This document shows, piece by piece, positions 55,073 to 64,000 of a stretch of 64,000 bases of DNA; within the stretch, counting starts at the first letter, position 1, and each line of letters begins with the position of its first letter. This DNA comes from Bacteroidota bacterium (lineage in GTDB: Bacteria > Bacteroidota > Rhodothermia > Rhodothermales > Rubricoccaceae): assembly GCA_039821555.1 (NCBI GenBank), contig JBCBNX010000005.1, positions 263,447 to 327,446 on the forward strand. The letters are read 5' to 3'. The translations under genes and the position numbers were made by a program. The notes under the pieces are model-generated. The model was not told the origin of the DNA. It was given only the letters and a program-made list of their open reading frames with translations, and ran no database searches.

Positions 55073-56179
55073 ATGAAAGCCCCGTCCCTTACCATCGGCG
55101 TCGAGGAGGAGTACCAAATCATCGACCCCGAGACGCGCGAACTGCGGTCGTACATCACCGAGATTCTCGACGACGACCGGATGATCCTCGGCGAGATCAA
55201 GCCCGAGCTGCACCAGTCGATGGTCGAGATCGGCACGCAGGTGTGCAACACGCCGGGCGATGTGCGCGCCGAGCTAACGCGGCTGCGCGGCACGGTGATG
55301 GAGCTCGCCGACCGCAAGGGGCTCAAGGTCGTGGCCGCCGGGACGCACCCGTTCTCTAGCTGGCAGGACCAGGAGATCACGCCGCTGGAGCGCTACATCG
55401 GCGTGCGCGAGGACATGCAGGACGTGGCGCACCAGCTGCTCATCTTCGGCACGCACGTCCACATCGGCATCGAGGACAACGAGTTCCTCATCGACGCGAT
55501 GAACGTGGCGCGCTACTTCATGCCGCACCTGCTCTGCCTCTCGTCGAGCTCGCCGTTCTGGATGGGCCGCAAGACCGGGCTGAAGTCCTACCGCAGCGTC
55601 ATCTTCCGCAACTACCCGCGCAACGGCGTCCCGCGCATCATGCGCTCCTACGGCGACTTCCACGCGCTCCGCGAGAAGCTCGTCCACACCGGCTGCATCC
55701 CCGACGGCTCGAAGATCTACTGGGACGTCCGCCCACACCACAAATTCCAGACGCTCGAATTCCGCTTCCTCGATGTCTGCACGCGCGTCGAAGAGGCCGT
55801 CTGCATCGCGGCGATCCTGCAGGCGATCGTGCTGAAGCTCTACAAGCTACGGCGCGACAACACGACGTTCCGCGTCTACCCCGCCGACCTCATCGAGGAG
55901 AACAAGTGGCGCGCCGTCCGCCACGGCCTCGACGGCAAGCTGATCGACTTCGGTAAGGAGCAGGAAGTCCCCGCCCGCGAACTCATCCTTGAGTTGATCG
56001 AGTGGTTTATCGGCGATGTCGTCGACGAGCTCGGTAGCCGCGCCGAGGTGGAATATGCCTACAAGATCCTCGACCAAGGCGCCAGCGCCGATCGGCAGGT
56101 CGCCACGTTCGAGCAGACGGGCCAGCTACGCCCGGTCGTGGACCAACTCATCGCCGAGACCGAGGAAGGCGTGCGATAG
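55073..56179 (+). CDS. GCS2-family carboxylate-amine ligase (YbdK type)
   Basis: The 368-residue protein follows the glutamate-cysteine ligase type 2 family: LTIGVEEEYQIIDPETRELR, IKPELHQSMVEIGTQVC, AAGTHPFSSWQDQEITP, the metal site GTHVHIGIEDNEFLI, LSSSSPFWMGRKTGLKSYRS, and WDVRPHHKFQTLEFRFLDVC. These enzymes join an acid to an amine with ATP; the YbdK branch has weak or unknown activity on glutamate and cysteine. It closes the plus-strand group of esterase, ATP-grasp and permuted ATP-grasp, and a strong hairpin follows. Confidence 0.92.
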   Translation: MKAPSLTIGVEEEYQIIDPETRELRSYITEILDDDRMILGEIKPELHQSMVEIGTQVCNTPGDVRAELTRLRGTVMELADRKGLKVVAAGTHPFSSWQDQEITPLERYIGVREDMQDVAHQLLIFGTHVHIGIEDNEFLIDAMNVARYFMPHLLCLSSSSPFWMGRKTGLKSYRSVIFRNYPRNGVPRIMRSYGDFHALREKLVHTGCIPDGSKIYWDVRPHHKFQTLEFRFLDVCTRVEEAVCIAAILQAIVLKLYKLRRDNTTFRVYPADLIEENKWRAVRHGLDGKLIDFGKEQEVPARELILELIEWFIGDVVDELGSRAEVEYAYKILDQGASADRQVATFEQTGQLRPVVDQLIAETEEGVR

Positions 56180-56191
56180 GGAGCCAGGCGG

Positions 56192-56317
56192 CTCCCCCCG
56201 TTCTCATCGCCTCCGCGTCTGACGACGCTTCGCTCTTCGAACTGTCCCCCTCATTTGTGAGGGGGACAGTTTTTGGTGATAGGGGAGCTTAGCGACCGTC
56301 ACCAAAAACGGGGGGAG
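56192..56317 (+). repeat. Intergenic palindromic element, CTCCCCCC-ended (copy 3)
   Basis: Ends CTCCCCCCG and CGGGGGGAG. The inner 14-bp stem AACTGTCCCCCTCA/TGAGGGGGACAGTT is perfect, and a second pair GTTTTTGGTGA/TCACCAAAAAC encloses the right part. It separates the convergent GCS2 and metX genes. Confidence 0.85.
56240..56274 (+). terminator. Hairpin with T-tract inside the repeat element
   Basis: A perfect 14-bp stem with a 4-base loop runs directly into TTTTT on the plus strand, 60 bases past the GCS2 stop. The repeat element thus doubles as a terminator for the ligase cluster. Confidence 0.8.
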
Positions 56318-56320
56318 TTG

Positions 56321-57472
56321 TCACACCACCGCCACCCAATCAGCGGCGCGGCGGGCGGGCGGGGCGCTCTTTCCCGGCGTGACCGAATCGGCGGCCGCCG
56401 CGTGGACGAACGAGCGCAGGAGCGCGTCGAGCTTCTCGAAGTCGACGAGGAAGGCGTCGTGGCCGAAGGGCGAGTCCAGTTCGAGGTAGGTGCCATTCGG
56501 CAGCGCGGCGGCGAGCGCCTGCTGCTCGTGCGGCGGGTAGAGCACGTCCGACGTGATGCCGACAACGACCGCTGGGATCGTAACCTGGGCGAGCGCATCG
56601 GCTATGGTGGTACCGGGGCGGTCGCGGGCAACGTCGTGGCTGTCCATCGCCTCGGTCAGGCGGACGTAGGTGACGGCGTCGAAGCGCTGGACGAGCTTCT
56701 CGCCCTGGTGCTGGAGGTACGACGCGATCTCGAACGTGCCGTCGCCGCGCTGCGTGCGGGCGAAGCGCTCGGCGAAGAGCAGAGGGCTGCGGTAGGTCAT
56801 CATCGCCATCTGGCGGGCCGCCGCCAATCCAGCGCGGGGCGGGTCGTAGGGCGGGTAGAAGCCGCCGCGCCACCGGGGGTCGGCCGTAATCGCCGAGCGC
56901 TGCGCTTCGGAGATGCCGATCTGCCACGCCGTGTGCGCCGCGCCTGCCGCCAAGACCGCGAGGCGTCCTACGAAGGGCTGTCCATCAGGGCCGCCCCCTT
57001 TGAATTCGTCCTCCTCCAGCGCGTCCATCGCGGCCCATTCGAGCGCCTGCATGCCGCCCATCGAGCCGCCGATCACGAGGGCGAGCCGCCGCACGCCGAG
57101 GTCGTCCAGGAGGCGCCGTTGCAGCCGCACCATGTCGCGGATGGTGACGTGCGGGAACGCACCGCCATAGAGCTCGCCCGTGACCGGGTTGCGGCTGCGC
57201 GGCCCCGTGGTGCCGTAGCATGACCCGAGTGCGTTCGTCGCGATGACGAAGTGCCGCGCTGGGTCGAGCAGCTTGCCTTCGCCGAGGAGGTCGCCCATCC
57301 ACTCGTCAGCGGCGGCGTGGCCCGTGAGCGCATGGCAAATCAGCACCGCGTTGTCGGCGGCGGGGCTGAGCGTGCCCCAGGTCTTGTAGGCGACCTCAGG
57401 GGCCTCGAACGTGAAGCCGCCCTCGGTGGTGAACGGCTCCGCGAGCCGGTGGGTGGTGACGCCGTCGTTCAT
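56321..57472 (-). CDS. metX: Homoserine O-acetyltransferase
   Basis: MetX acetylates (or succinylates) homoserine, the first committed step of methionine synthesis. ATG 57472 gives 383 residues, normal for the family. The alpha/beta hydrolase marks are NAVLICHALTGHAAADEWMG, NALGSCYGTTGP, the nucleophile elbow LVIGGSMGGMQALEWA, GITSDVLYPPHEQ with the catalytic Asp, and SPFGHDAFLVDF with the His. The frame is open upstream, but that part overlaps tRNA-Cys. It lies 47 bases after tRNA-Cys and 235 bases after metY on the same strand. Confidence 0.96.
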   Translation of the reverse strand: MNDGVTTHRLAEPFTTEGGFTFEAPEVAYKTWGTLSPAADNAVLICHALTGHAAADEWMGDLLGEGKLLDPARHFVIATNALGSCYGTTGPRSRNPVTGELYGGAFPHVTIRDMVRLQRRLLDDLGVRRLALVIGGSMGGMQALEWAAMDALEEDEFKGGGPDGQPFVGRLAVLAAGAAHTAWQIGISEAQRSAITADPRWRGGFYPPYDPPRAGLAAARQMAMMTYRSPLLFAERFARTQRGDGTFEIASYLQHQGEKLVQRFDAVTYVRLTEAMDSHDVARDRPGTTIADALAQVTIPAVVVGITSDVLYPPHEQQALAAALPNGTYLELDSPFGHDAFLVDFEKLDALLRSFVHAAAADSVTPGKSAPPARRAADWVAVV

Positions 57473-57519
57473 CGTTTCGGTGTGGACGTGTGCGCGTGTG
57501 AAGGTGTGGACGTGGAGGG

Positions 57520-57592
57520 AGCCCGGAGCGGGATTCGAACCCGCGCATAGCGGTTTTGCAGACCGCCGCGTTAGCCGCTTCGCCATCCGGGC
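57520..57592 (-). tRNA. tRNA-Cys (GCA)
   Basis: On the minus strand a full cloverleaf is visible: acceptor GCCCGGA/TCCGGGC with discriminator T73, which is typical of tRNA-Cys; anticodon arm GCGGT-CTGCAAA-ACCGC with anticodon GCA; and T-arm GCGGG-TTCGAAT-CCCGC. CCA is not encoded. Length 73. It lies between metY and metX in the same direction. Confidence 0.97.
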
Positions 57593-57596
57593 GGGT

Positions 57597-57686
57597 CACC
57601 CCCTGGTCTCGCTCTGCTCGACCTGTCCCCCTCGTGCACGAGGGGGACAGCGTTCCGACCGCCCTGACGCTTGCGGAAGGGGGGAG
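57597..57686 (+). repeat. Intergenic palindromic element, CTCCCCCC-like ends (copy 4, diverged)
   Basis: Contains a perfect 28-base palindrome CTGTCCCCCTCGTG/CACGAGGGGGACAG at 57623-57650 and ends in AGGGGGGAG; the left end CACCCCCTG is only partly like the other copies. It lies between the metY stop and the tRNA-Cys 5' end. Confidence 0.65.
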
Positions 57687-57707
57687 GAACGCAGGGGGTA
57701 CAAGCCG

Positions 57708-59606
<1,899 letters not shown>

Positions 59607-60779
59607 ATGCACCTCGCCGACCTCCCCTCGCCCGCTCTCCTCGTCGACCGTACCCGCCTCGACGCCAACCTCGACGCGATGCAGGCGCAGGCCGAGGCGC
59701 AGGGCGTGGCGCTGCGGCCGCACGTCAAGACGCACAAGTCGGTCGAGATCGCGCTGCGGCAGCGGGAGCGCGGGGCCGTCGGGCTGACCGTCGCCACCGT
59801 CGGCGAGGCGGAGGTGTTTGCCCGCTTCGGCTTCAACGACCTCTGCATCGCCAAGCCGCTCGTGGGGCGCGACAACCTCGCGCGGGTCGCGAAGCTGCTC
59901 GCCGGGAAGACGCGCGTGACGTTCTGCGTGGACACCCTCGCAGGCGCGCGCCAAGCCGATGCCTTCTTCGCCGAGCAGGGCCGGACCGCCGATGTGCTGC
60001 TGGAGGTCGACACCGGGCACGCACGCACAGGCATTCGCTGGAACCACCCGGATGCGATGTCTCTCGTGCGCGCCCTCGCGGAGCTACCGTCGCTGGCGCT
60101 CGTGGGTCTACTGACGCACGGCGGGCAGGTCTACGGCGGTCCCAAACAGGGCGAGACGAAGCAGGACGCCTTGCGGCGCCACATGTCCGAGGAACGCGAC
60201 CGCCTCCTCACCTTCGCGGCGACGCTCGGCGGGGCCCGCCTCCTCACGCCGGACGCCACCCTCTCGCTCGGCTCGACGCCTACGCTGAGCGTCTTCGAGA
60301 ACGCGACGCACGACGGCTTCACGATCACGGAGGCACGCCCCGGCAACTACGTCTTCTACGACCGCCAGCAGGTCATGCTCGGCACGACGACGCTCGACCG
60401 CTGCGCGCTCACCGTGCGCGCCACCGTGATCGCGCAGCACCGCACACCCACGGGCGGTGAGATGGCCTACCTCGACGCGGGCAAGAAAGTCCTCACCACC
60501 GACCTCGGCTGGAACGTTCGCGACCACGGCCAAATCCTCCACAGTCCGCACACGATGAAGCCGCTCCCGCACGCACGCATCGCGCGGCTGAGCGAGGAGC
60601 ACGGCTGGGTGCGCGTCCCCGGCGCGACGACCTTCGACGTGGGCGACACGGTCCGCATCGTGCCCAACCACGCCTGCGTGACGATGGCGACGCAGGATCG
60701 CTTCTACGTCATCGAGCGCACGGGCAAGGACGGCGAGGAGGTCGTCGCCGAGTGGGCCGTCGACGCGCGCGGCGCATGA
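59607..60779 (+). CDS. D-threonine aldolase/D-serine dehydratase-like PLP enzyme
   Basis: The 390-residue protein is an alanine-racemase-type (fold III) PLP enzyme: LPSPALLVDRTRLDANLDAM, the PLP lysine in LRPHVKTHKSVEIALRQ, VGLTVATVGEAEVFARFGFN, DVLLEVDTGHARTGIRW and VGLLTHGGQVYG. The C-terminal barrel ends with FDVGDTVRIVPNHACVTMAT, where His and Cys are the metal ligands of this family. It cleaves D-3-hydroxy amino acids or dehydrates D-serine; sequence alone cannot decide. ATG 59607 begins exactly at the conserved N-terminus. Confidence 0.92.
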   Translation: MHLADLPSPALLVDRTRLDANLDAMQAQAEAQGVALRPHVKTHKSVEIALRQRERGAVGLTVATVGEAEVFARFGFNDLCIAKPLVGRDNLARVAKLLAGKTRVTFCVDTLAGARQADAFFAEQGRTADVLLEVDTGHARTGIRWNHPDAMSLVRALAELPSLALVGLLTHGGQVYGGPKQGETKQDALRRHMSEERDRLLTFAATLGGARLLTPDATLSLGSTPTLSVFENATHDGFTITEARPGNYVFYDRQQVMLGTTTLDRCALTVRATVIAQHRTPTGGEMAYLDAGKKVLTTDLGWNVRDHGQILHSPHTMKPLPHARIARLSEEHGWVRVPGATTFDVGDTVRIVPNHACVTMATQDRFYVIERTGKDGEEVVAEWAVDARGA

Positions 60780-60801
60780 GTTACCTCGAATACCCATTCT
60801 T

Positions 60802-60904
60802 GTCATCCCGGACTCGATCCGGGATCTCCAGCGACTCGGGTGTTTCGGTGCTTCGCTGAGATCCTGAAAGCGAAGCTTCACGGAGTAAACGAGTGCAGGA
60901 TGAC
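60802..60904 (+). repeat. Dispersed repeat with GTCATCC/GGATGAC ends (copy 4)
   Basis: Begins GTCATCCCGGACTCG and ends GCAGGATGAC. Its right end supplies the ATG of the following endopeptidase-like frame (GGATGAC), as also seen where copy 2 touches the DUF5916 start. Confidence 0.75.
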
Positions 60905-61673
60905 ACGAGAGCGACATCGTAACACGCCGCCTAACCCAGGCCACCGTCCTGGCTGTCTCGCGCGGTGGGCGCGGCGCGACCTCGTGCTGGCCGTCGTGAC
61001 CACGCTCGTGGTGTGGCTCGGCAACGACGCGCTACGGCTCGTGGAGTCGGACACGCCGAGCGTGAGCATCGGGACGCCGCAGGACGGGCGGCTGGCGCAC
61101 GGCAAGCGGCTGCCGTCGTCGGGGGCCAACTTCCGCACGTACTCGCGCCTGGGCTCGTTCCTCGGCCGCACCGCCGTGCACGACGCCGTCCGCGACGCGA
61201 CGCTGGCGGCCTACGAGACGCTCGCAGCAACGCGGCCTGAGACGGTCTACGTCTACGGCGAAACGGGCTGGCCGCGCGGCGGGCGCTTTCGGCCGCACCG
61301 CACCCACCGCAGCGGCGTCTCGGTGGACTATATGACGCCAGTGACAAACCGCGAGGGCCGCTCCGTCCCGCTCCCGACGTGGCCGTGGCTGCGCTTCGGC
61401 TACGACATGGCGTTCGAGCCCGACGGCTGCACCTCGGGCGGCTCGCTGTGCATCGACTATCCGGCGCTGGCGGCGCACCTCAGAGCGTTGCACGCGGTCG
61501 GCCACGAGCACGGTGTCCGCATCGGTCGCGTCATCTTCGCACCGGACCTGCAAGCTGGCCTGTTCGCCGCCGACTCGGACTTGCGTGACCTGATGGCGTT
61601 CTCCCGCAACCCCTCCTGGGTGCGCCACGACGACCACATCCACGTCGACTTCGTGCTGCGGGAAGACGGCTGA
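60900..61673 (+). CDS. MepA-like (M74) murein endopeptidase homologue
   Basis: The 257-residue protein has an N-terminal membrane anchor or signal (LVLAVVTTLVVWLGNDALRL) and the penicillin-insensitive murein endopeptidase layout: GKRLPSSGANFRTYSRLGSF, GRTAVHDAVRDATLAAYETL, VYVYGETGWPRGGRFRPHRT, THRSGVSVDYMTPV with the zinc-type His and Asp, and WVRHDDHIHVDFVL with the final HxH. It probably cuts peptide cross-links in peptidoglycan in the periplasm. ATG 60900 lies in the end of a dispersed repeat, so the native start may have been changed by that insertion. Confidence 0.85.
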   Translation: MTRERHRNTPPNPGHRPGCLARWARRDLVLAVVTTLVVWLGNDALRLVESDTPSVSIGTPQDGRLAHGKRLPSSGANFRTYSRLGSFLGRTAVHDAVRDATLAAYETLAATRPETVYVYGETGWPRGGRFRPHRTHRSGVSVDYMTPVTNREGRSVPLPTWPWLRFGYDMAFEPDGCTSGGSLCIDYPALAAHLRALHAVGHEHGVRIGRVIFAPDLQAGLFAADSDLRDLMAFSRNPSWVRHDDHIHVDFVLREDG

Positions 61674-61679
61674 GGCGCG

Positions 61680-62336
61680 TCAGCGTGCCCGCGTGAGCCG
61701 TCCTGCCTCGGTGTGCCGCTGCCCATCTGCACCCACGGCCACCAGCCGCCACACGTAGACCCCGCTTGCGAGCCCCGCGCCGTCCACAGCCGCCGTGTGC
61801 CGCCCCGCCGCCTGCTCGGTGCGCACCTCATGCACCACGCGGCCGAGCAGGTCGTAGACGGCGAACGTGACCGTGGCGCCAGCGGGCAGGTCGTAGACCA
61901 CCTCGGCGGCGTGGGCGAAGGGGTTGGGGTAGGCTCCCGCTACAGCGAACGCCTCGGGCGCGGCGACCTCGACGCGGACGGTCTTGGTCCAGGTCTGGCC
62001 GTCGTCGGTGGCGATCTCGAAGGTCATGGCGCCAGGCTCGGCAACGGGCGCAGTGTCCGCCACGTCGAAGGCGAAGCGGGCGAGGGCGTCGGTGCCGGGC
62101 GCGAGGGCGTCGAGAGTGAGCGCGGCGGGCGTGACGGCGAGCCAGGCGGGGGCGTCGGTGAGCGTGACGGTGAAGGCTGCTGCCTCCGCGCGCTCGTCGT
62201 CGTAGTCAGCATGGGCGACTTCGAGTTCGAGGGCGTGGCCAGTAGAAGCGAAGGGTAGCGCGTGCGGCTCGGCTTCCTGTGCAAGCGTAGGGAATGCGCA
62301 CAGCGCAATGAGAACGAGGACTATAAGGCGAGTCAT
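61680..62336 (-). CDS. Secreted protein with T9SS-type C-terminal sorting domain
   Basis: ATG 62336 gives a signal peptide (MTRLIVLVLIALCAFPTLA) and 218 residues. The middle is an Ig-like beta domain (FTVTLTDAPAWLAVTPAALT). The last ~85 residues match the Por-secretion/type A sorting domain: AYPNPFAHAAEVVYDLPAGA, VTFAVYDLLGRVVHEVR, and GLASGVYVWRLVAVG. Such tails direct proteins to the type IX secretion system in Bacteroidota, though in Rhodothermales the domain also occurs without proven T9SS export. It lies just after the immunity-like gene. Confidence 0.88.
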   Translation of the reverse strand: MTRLIVLVLIALCAFPTLAQEAEPHALPFASTGHALELEVAHADYDDERAEAAAFTVTLTDAPAWLAVTPAALTLDALAPGTDALARFAFDVADTAPVAEPGAMTFEIATDDGQTWTKTVRVEVAAPEAFAVAGAYPNPFAHAAEVVYDLPAGATVTFAVYDLLGRVVHEVRTEQAAGRHTAAVDGAGLASGVYVWRLVAVGADGQRHTEAGRLTRAR

Positions 62337-62361
62337 AGCGAGTGAAGATGGCAAGGGACTT

Positions 62362-62943
62362 TTATAGCCAGGTTTCGAGTTGTTCATCGTAGGTGAGTTG
62401 TCCCCACTCCCGAATTTCATGAAGAGGAACTACGTAGACCAATTCAGGTAAATCTTGCACCTCTAAGCCATTCACCTCTCCCCTGCCCAATATTCTCATT
62501 ATTATAGCAATCGAATAGAAATTCACATAAAAGCCCGGAATACACAACCTAGATCCATCAAGTGAAATATCATATTCATAGTATAGATTATTATCTCTTA
62601 TTGTGATTATTTTATCAAATGAATAATTATTATTTCCTGTAATTATTCTTATTAAACCTCCGGTATCCGACCTACCCTTCAACCCACACATATCTTTATA
62701 AACTTCAAAATCATTTCCTACACTATCCCGAATGATGCCTATCTCTATTGGAGATGTATTATACGTTTGTATTCTGCTCAAAATTCTGCCTGAATTAAAT
62801 ATAGATTTGAAGTTTAAATAATCTAGAAAATCATCGTCTGATTCCGAGACAATCTCAAGTATGCTAGACCCTTCCTCTGTGCCCACGACAGACACCTGGA
62901 CTCTGTATCCAGAAGATTCGAATGATGTCATACTACTGCTCAC
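62362..62943 (-). CDS. AT-rich small protein, probable immunity protein
   Basis: The 193-residue frame starts at GTG 62943, overlapping the upstream stop as GTGA (ATG 62931 is an alternative). It is strongly AT-rich, unlike nearly all of the window. The protein is acidic with many Ile and Asn and no signal peptide (LEIVSESDDDFLDYLNFKSI, LIRIITGNNNYSFDKIITIR). I recognise no family. Direct overlap with the toxin-like gene and the shared composition suggest it neutralises that toxin; this is inference from arrangement. Confidence 0.7.
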   Translation of the reverse strand: MSSSMTSFESSGYRVQVSVVGTEEGSSILEIVSESDDDFLDYLNFKSIFNSGRILSRIQTYNTSPIEIGIIRDSVGNDFEVYKDMCGLKGRSDTGGLIRIITGNNNYSFDKIITIRDNNLYYEYDISLDGSRLCIPGFYVNFYSIAIIMRILGRGEVNGLEVQDLPELVYVVPLHEIREWGQLTYDEQLETWL

Positions 62944-64000
62944 GAAGGAAGGCCTGGTATTCTAGTGACTACCCATTCGACCACAATGTCTGGGTGAATC
63001 TTTTCTACATCTCTGACAAATCGGTCAGTATCAAGGCTGGGATTTGCTCTAAACTCGTCTGGTACAGCAATTACTGGTATCAGTCCATTTCTATGAGCGT
63101 CTTCTCGAAGAACCCTAAGAAGATCGCTTGTTATTTTATCACTAGACCTAACTATAGGCTTTGTGTGTTTCGAGGACACCAGGAATGAGTCTGTCAACGT
63201 GTCTACGTCCCCTGTAAATCTCGGGTCATTCCCAGGCTCTATCTGGATACCCACGAGCCTATCACTCCTAAAATGCTCCATTACGTCAAACTCGAATTGG
63301 GTTCCTTTTCTTCCAAATTCCAAAGTTCCCATCTTTGCATAGTGGACAGATCCCGGATTACCAGGAATGTCGGAAACTCGGTCGAAATGGACCACCCTCA
63401 GGTCGGAAGCTCCGAAATGATTGACCTTCTCCAAGTATTTTGTCGCCGCTACGGCGTCCCAGTTCGCCTTCGCAGCCGCACGCGCCACGATCTCCATCTT
63501 GCCTGCTGCTCTCAGCCCATCTACCGTCGCGGCATCAAATTCTGACCCAAGCGCCTCAAGAACACGCCGTAGGTCACCGTCATCAATATCAGCCTGGACA
63601 GTAAGCCTCGCTAGCAAGTCTTCCGCCTCCGCATCCCCTATGCGATTCCTCAGCGAGGCGTAGTCGCCCGCTGCTTGCTGCCCGAGGCGATTCAGAGTGC
63701 TCTTAAGGCAAAATGCTGCGCTACTCGCTGCCGCACTTTCATAGCGTGCGCCCGCACACTCGCGCGTCAGCCGACTGAAGAACTCTCCGTTGCGGCTGAA
63801 CCAACTCGTGTCGTTTGTCCGAAGCGCCGCCGTGATCCCTTCGAGCGTGTTTCGGAACAACCACCGACGCAGCGGCCCTACAGGCACCGCCTTGATCGCG
63901 TTCTTGAGCGCCGACACCGCCGCGTTCACCCCCACGTTCAGCGGCGGCACTTCCGTCGCGATGCCCAGCGCCGCCAGCGCGAACACCGCCCAGTCTGGGT
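62940..64000 (-). CDS. C-terminal part of a large polymorphic-toxin-like protein (5' end outside window)
   Basis: The frame is open to the window edge (PDWAVFALAALGIATEVPPL), so the protein is longer than the 353 residues seen. The part near the edge is GC-rich and Ala-rich like a host scaffold. After about position 63420 composition drops and the sequence changes character: VNHFGASDLRVVHFDRVSD, GTQFEFDVMEHFRSDRLVGI, FTGDVDTLTDSFLVSSKHTK, ending VVEWVVTRIPGLPS. The GDVD followed by VSSKH spacing is reminiscent of a restriction-endonuclease-like active site, but this is weak. A switched composition at the C-terminal tip plus an overlapping small gene is typical of toxin/immunity modules. Confidence 0.65.
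   Translation of the reverse strand, partial: PDWAVFALAALGIATEVPPLNVGVNAAVSALKNAIKAVPVGPLRRWLFRNTLEGITAALRTNDTSWFSRNGEFFSRLTRECAGARYESAAASSAAFCLKSTLNRLGQQAAGDYASLRNRIGDAEAEDLLARLTVQADIDDGDLRRVLEALGSEFDAATVDGLRAAGKMEIVARAAAKANWDAVAATKYLEKVNHFGASDLRVVHFDRVSDIPGNPGSVHYAKMGTLEFGRKGTQFEFDVMEHFRSDRLVGIQIEPGNDPRFTGDVDTLTDSFLVSSKHTKPIVRSSDKITSDLLRVLREDAHRNGLIPVIAVPDEFRANPSLDTDRFVRDVEKIHPDIVVEWVVTRIPGLPS

Overview
The window reads as chromosome of a high-GC member of the Rhodothermales-type Bacteroidota (relatives of Salinibacter, Rhodothermus, Rubricoccus). The clues are many Sec lipoproteins, a TonB receptor with a carboxypeptidase-regulatory-like N-domain, an ECF sigma factor beside a Ser/Thr kinase fused to TPRs, a T9SS-like C-terminal sorting domain, almost no Shine-Dalgarno motifs and a TATCTTTG (TAnnTTTG-type) promoter element. 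This placement is inference from gene content. The host sequence is strongly GC-rich; two stretches (15.9-17.1 kb and 62.3-63.4 kb) are clearly poorer in GC and look acquired.

Layout. 1-5 kb: a partial TPR outer-membrane protein and a RecA/KaiC-like plus GGDEF-like protein. 5-9 kb: serC and three lipoproteins. 9-12 kb: ECF sigma factor and TPR kinase. 12-16 kb: the three-gene proton-translocating transhydrogenase (pntAA, pntAB, pntB), split by a small four-helix-bundle gene framed by inverted heptamer repeats. 15.9-17.1 kb: an HNH domain fused to a DnaB-like domain that has lost its catalytic residues. 17-22.6 kb: ACT-domain protein, TruC-like pseudouridine synthase, a PolX-family protein with an altered polymerase site, and a beta-propeller lipoprotein. 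22.7-33.1 kb: ten co-directional genes with a strong copper signature (Cys-rich secreted protein, outer-membrane transporter-like protein, TonB receptor, DJ-1-like lipoprotein, DUF2911, Cys/His-rich protein, DUF3347, TolC-like lipoprotein, multicopper oxidase, CusF-like lipoprotein). 33-47 kb: DUF5916 outer-membrane protein, a membrane-bound winged-helix/propeller regulator, a histidine kinase next to a response regulator-TrxR fusion, DinB, AraC, RsmB and a PHP phosphoesterase. 47-51.5 kb: secreted proteins, M19 dipeptidase, esterase. 51.6-56.2 kb: esterase, ATP-grasp, circularly permuted ATP-grasp and GCS2-type ligase, a probable amide-ligase pathway. 56.3-59.2 kb: metX, tRNA-Cys and metY, the last preceded by a Cys/Met leader peptide and terminator that look like an attenuator. 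59.6-64 kb: D-threonine-aldolase-like enzyme, M74-like endopeptidase, a sorting-domain protein and a toxin/immunity module that runs off the end.

Intergenic DNA is rich in small repeats: four elements with CTCCCCCCG/CGGGGGGAG-like ends, four with GTCATCC/GGATGAC ends, and heptamer arrays that share one consensus (MAGGYMG) and include the pair framing the four-helix-bundle gene. The candidates I would follow first are the HNH/dead-DnaB fusion, the metY leader attenuator, the heptamer-flanked four-helix-bundle cassette, and the double ATP-grasp/GCS2 cluster whose first ligase carries a histone-like Lys/Ala/Thr tail.
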